From Bacteroidota bacterium (GTDB lineage: Bacteria > Bacteroidota > Bacteroidia > Bacteroidales > F082): a stretch of 64,000 bases of DNA. The position numbers and the translations under genes were made by a program. This document shows, one piece after another, positions 61,941 through 64,000 of this stretch. Position 1 is the first letter of the stretch. Every line of letters begins with the position of its first letter. The notes under the pieces are model-generated. The model made no database searches and was not told where the DNA came from. It was given only the letters and a program-made list of their open reading frames with translations. The stretch is taken from assembly GCA_009773165.1 (NCBI GenBank), contig WOUZ01000002.1, positions 310,001 through 374,000 on the forward strand. Reading direction: 5' to 3'.

Positions 61941-64000
61941 TTATTTCTTCAAAATCTTACGGCTTGTTTGTGAACCGTTTTCACCAACAACTTGTACCAT
62001 ATAAAAACCTGCAGGAAGGTTTGCCATTGAAAAACGTATGGAGGCTGACCCTGACCTGAGGTCGTAGGTGTGTTCAGCTACGGCTCGTGAAGTGAGGTCG
62101 TAAACCATCAGTCTGACTATGCCTCCAGATACACTGTTCAATTCGAAATTAACCTCATCTGTCACAGGGTTAGGGTAAATTGTCCCTATGGAGAGTGATG
62201 AAAGGTTTTCAGGTGTTCCAAGGAAGCTATTGCCATCCATTGTCATATTTACTACAAATTGGTTTTGCCCTTCGGTGAGATTCACCTGCATAAAGTCGCT
62301 GTTCATTCCCGAGAGTTCAGGATAAATATAATAGGTGCCATTGCCAAGTCCTGTAAAGGTAAAGGATCCATCAGAAGCAACTGGTTGGAATGTGATTGGA
62401 CTGTGGTTTTGATCAGCAAGCAACACATTGATCTTGTCGATGTAACCCGACCTGACCGAATTCTGGTTGATGAAACCGCTTATCGATCCGGTACCTGTGC
62501 TGGCATTAGCCGATGCAGCAATCAGTTCGATATTGTAAGGATTTTGAGTTGTGCCAGGAATTACCGCAGTCGCATCTTCCCAGAAAAGTGTGTTTCCGTA
62601 ATAGGTAGGGAGGAAGCCGTTGTTCGAAGTCGGTATTGCCAAAATCGTGAACTCACCATTAGGGACAAAGGGGAACATATACACGCCCGCTTCTGCAACA
62701 GGAGAAATAGCCATAAAAGGAAAATAGTTCGTGTCTTGTTCGATGGAGAATATCATCGCCAAGCCCTCAGTGGAAGGGAAAGTGCCTTCAAATACCTGTC
62801 CATAAACCTGATTAAAAGCTATTGTGTCGCCAATGACTATGGTTTGAGACGAGCTGGCTGTGCAGTTGTTGTCGTCCCATGTGGTAAGTTTTACATAATA
62901 TACGCCTGGTCCGGGATAAACATTCGTAACCGGATTGCCAAGTGTGACAACACCTGTACCAAAATCCCACTGATAAGAAGCGGGTATGTCGGTTGAATGG
63001 AATCCTTCAAATTGTACGGTATTTCCTGCTGTTGTATAGGTGAAATAATTGAAGCAATCATTGACAGTTGTTCCAACATATACATCTTCGCACCAGGTAC
63101 TTTGGCATAGTTCTCCATTTGGACTAACACCCGAAACCATAAGGCAAACGTTATATGTTCCTGACTCAGCAAAAAGATGAACCGGATTAGCCTCGGTCGA
63201 GCTGCTACCATCGCCAAAAGTCCACATCCACGAAGTAATTTGTCCAAAAGAAAAATCAATAAATTGAAGGGATAGCTGTGTATTGGTCGAGTCGGGGTAA
63301 TAACTGAATTTGGCCTGACAATTCATGCTTTCGCCAACAACTATGGTTTGACACATCATATCAAAGCAACTGCTGTCAACAGATTGCACTGTGAGACAAA
63401 CATTATAGAAACCTGGCCCGGTAAAGCTATATACAGGGCTCATTTCGGTTGAAGTGTTTCCGTCGCCAAAATCCCAATAATAGGTGTCGATATTTCCTAT
63501 CGAGAGGTTTTGAAAAAGGAAGGTCGCATTCGAGTCAGGGGCAGGTAGTGCTTCAAAAAAAGCCATGCATCCTGGCGTGTTTCCAACAAAAACTTCTTGG
63601 GTATATACGGATGTGCAACTGTTGTCACCGGTTTGTATGGACAAAGTTACAAAATAGACGCCTGCTGTACCATAAACATGTATTGGATTCCGTTCAGATG
63701 AAACTGCTCCATCCCCAAAATCCCATACCCACGATGCTATATCACCCATCGATTTGTCAACAAAAACAATTTCAAATGGATTCGATCCCGGATATGTACC
63801 AAACATTGCCTGACACGGGTTTACGATGGTGTCACCAACATAAACATACGACATATATGAGCTGATGCATTGTGTTGCAGGATTTTCAATTTTGAGGTTC
63901 ACCTCATATACTCCATTTTCAGCATATGAATGAACGGGATTTTGTTCAGCAGATGTTGTGCCATCACCAAAATTCCACTCCCAAACAGTTGGATTTCCCA
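61941..64000 (-). CDS. T9SS-exported PKD-repeat protein (N-terminus beyond window)
   Basis: The reading frame stays open from the stop at 61941 to the window edge, so the GTG at 63902 is internal and the start lies outside. At least 686 residues are present. Five PKD-type repeats are seen, with WNFGDGTTSAEQNPVHSY at the edge, WDFGDGAVSSERNPIHVY, WDFGDGNTSTEMSPVYSF, WTFGDGSSSTEANPVHLF and a weaker WDFGTGVVTLGNPVTNVY. A region with carboxypeptidase-regulatory-like turns follows, then the T9SS type A domain (IGTIYPNPVTDEVNFEL to LPAGFYMVQVV). Cys pairs recur between the repeats. It is probably an extended surface adhesin or scaffold; catalytic domains could still lie outside the window. Confidence 0.88.
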   Translation of the reverse strand, partial: GNPTVWEWNFGDGTTSAEQNPVHSYAENGVYEVNLKIENPATQCISSYMSYVYVGDTIVNPCQAMFGTYPGSNPFEIVFVDKSMGDIASWVWDFGDGAVSSERNPIHVYGTAGVYFVTLSIQTGDNSCTSVYTQEVFVGNTPGCMAFFEALPAPDSNATFLFQNLSIGNIDTYYWDFGDGNTSTEMSPVYSFTGPGFYNVCLTVQSVDSSCFDMMCQTIVVGESMNCQAKFSYYPDSTNTQLSLQFIDFSFGQITSWMWTFGDGSSSTEANPVHLFAESGTYNVCLMVSGVSPNGELCQSTWCEDVYVGTTVNDCFNYFTYTTAGNTVQFEGFHSTDIPASYQWDFGTGVVTLGNPVTNVYPGPGVYYVKLTTWDDNNCTASSSQTIVIGDTIAFNQVYGQVFEGTFPSTEGLAMIFSIEQDTNYFPFMAISPVAEAGVYMFPFVPNGEFTILAIPTSNNGFLPTYYGNTLFWEDATAVIPGTTQNPYNIELIAASANASTGTGSISGFINQNSVRSGYIDKINVLLADQNHSPITFQPVASDGSFTFTGLGNGTYYIYPELSGMNSDFMQVNLTEGQNQFVVNMTMDGNSFLGTPENLSSLSIGTIYPNPVTDEVNFELNSVSGGIVRLMVYDLTSRAVAEHTYDLRSGSASIRFSMANLPAGFYMVQVVGENGSQTSRKILKK

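Noticed and set aside
63902-64000. Start of the PKD protein at 63902
   Set aside because: The frame stays open to the window edge and encodes part of another PKD repeat, so the GTG at 63902 is internal.
1-64000. Prophage, integron or transposase genes
   Set aside because: No integrase, transposase, capsid or terminase-like protein was found in any frame that I read.
1-64000. tRNA or rRNA genes
   Set aside because: No cloverleaf with a T-loop consensus and no rRNA-like stretch was noticed by eye; a tRNA scan would be decisive.

Overview
The window comes from a member of the Bacteroidota, probably a Bacteroidales-like, fermentative environmental lineage. Four things point there. Several genes carry the Bacteroidota vegetative promoter (-7 TAnnTTTG, once or twice with a -33 TTTG) and no recognisable Shine-Dalgarno sequence. 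There is a SusC/SusD pair with its ECF sigma factor and FecR anti-sigma factor. There are gldF and gldG gliding genes. Four large secreted proteins end in type IX secretion (T9SS) type A sorting domains. The pta/ackA pair suggests acetate-forming metabolism. I saw no tRNA, rRNA, CRISPR array, phage module or intact insertion sequence.

Layout. 1-4.6 kb: the start of a left-handed beta-helix acyltransferase (cut by the window edge), mfd and folE. 4.8-13.4 kb: a secreted GH2 glycosidase, then a divergent locus made of an exported endonuclease/phosphatase-fold enzyme, a TonB-dependent receptor and a multi-module OB-fold-like lipoprotein with polyglycine linkers; I read it as a candidate nucleic-acid scavenging system. 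13.4-16.3 kb: an SMP-30-type lactonase, hemD and a DUF4271 membrane protein. 16.5-19.8 kb: pta, a 3-hydroxyacyl-CoA dehydrogenase-like gene and ackA, ended by a clear terminator. 20-28 kb: a GT-C glycosyltransferase, a small orphan gene, a beta-CASP RNase-like hydrolase, a T9SS-exported beta-helix protein, cutC and a lipoprotein. 28.4-33.8 kb: panB, an RluA-type pseudouridine synthase, a large outer-membrane protein combining a metallopeptidase-like domain, a propeller and a barrel, and two small genes. 33.8-38 kb: a DUF4340 protein with gldG and gldF, and a YciI-like exported protein. 38-42 kb: gpsA, a large MscS channel and a small membrane protein.

42.5-54 kb is the most coherent accessory block. 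A T9SS-exported LamG/purple-acid-phosphatase-like enzyme converges on a minus-strand series: sigma factor, FecR, SusC with an STN signalling domain, SusD, and a double-LamG T9SS protein. The LamG domains of the two secreted proteins are clearly related. I propose a surface-signal-controlled uptake system for a phosphorylated substrate. A TauE/SafE permease follows.

54.8-55.7 kb holds no gene, but it has three different long inverted-repeat structures in under 1 kb. 55.7-64 kb: a GNAT acetyltransferase, a DedA protein, the potassium transporter kup divergent from terC, an exported protein of unknown function, and a PKD-repeat T9SS protein running off the window end.

Several gene starts were moved downstream because a promoter box or signal peptide makes the longest reading frame unlikely. 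All functional calls come from reading motifs by eye, without a database search.
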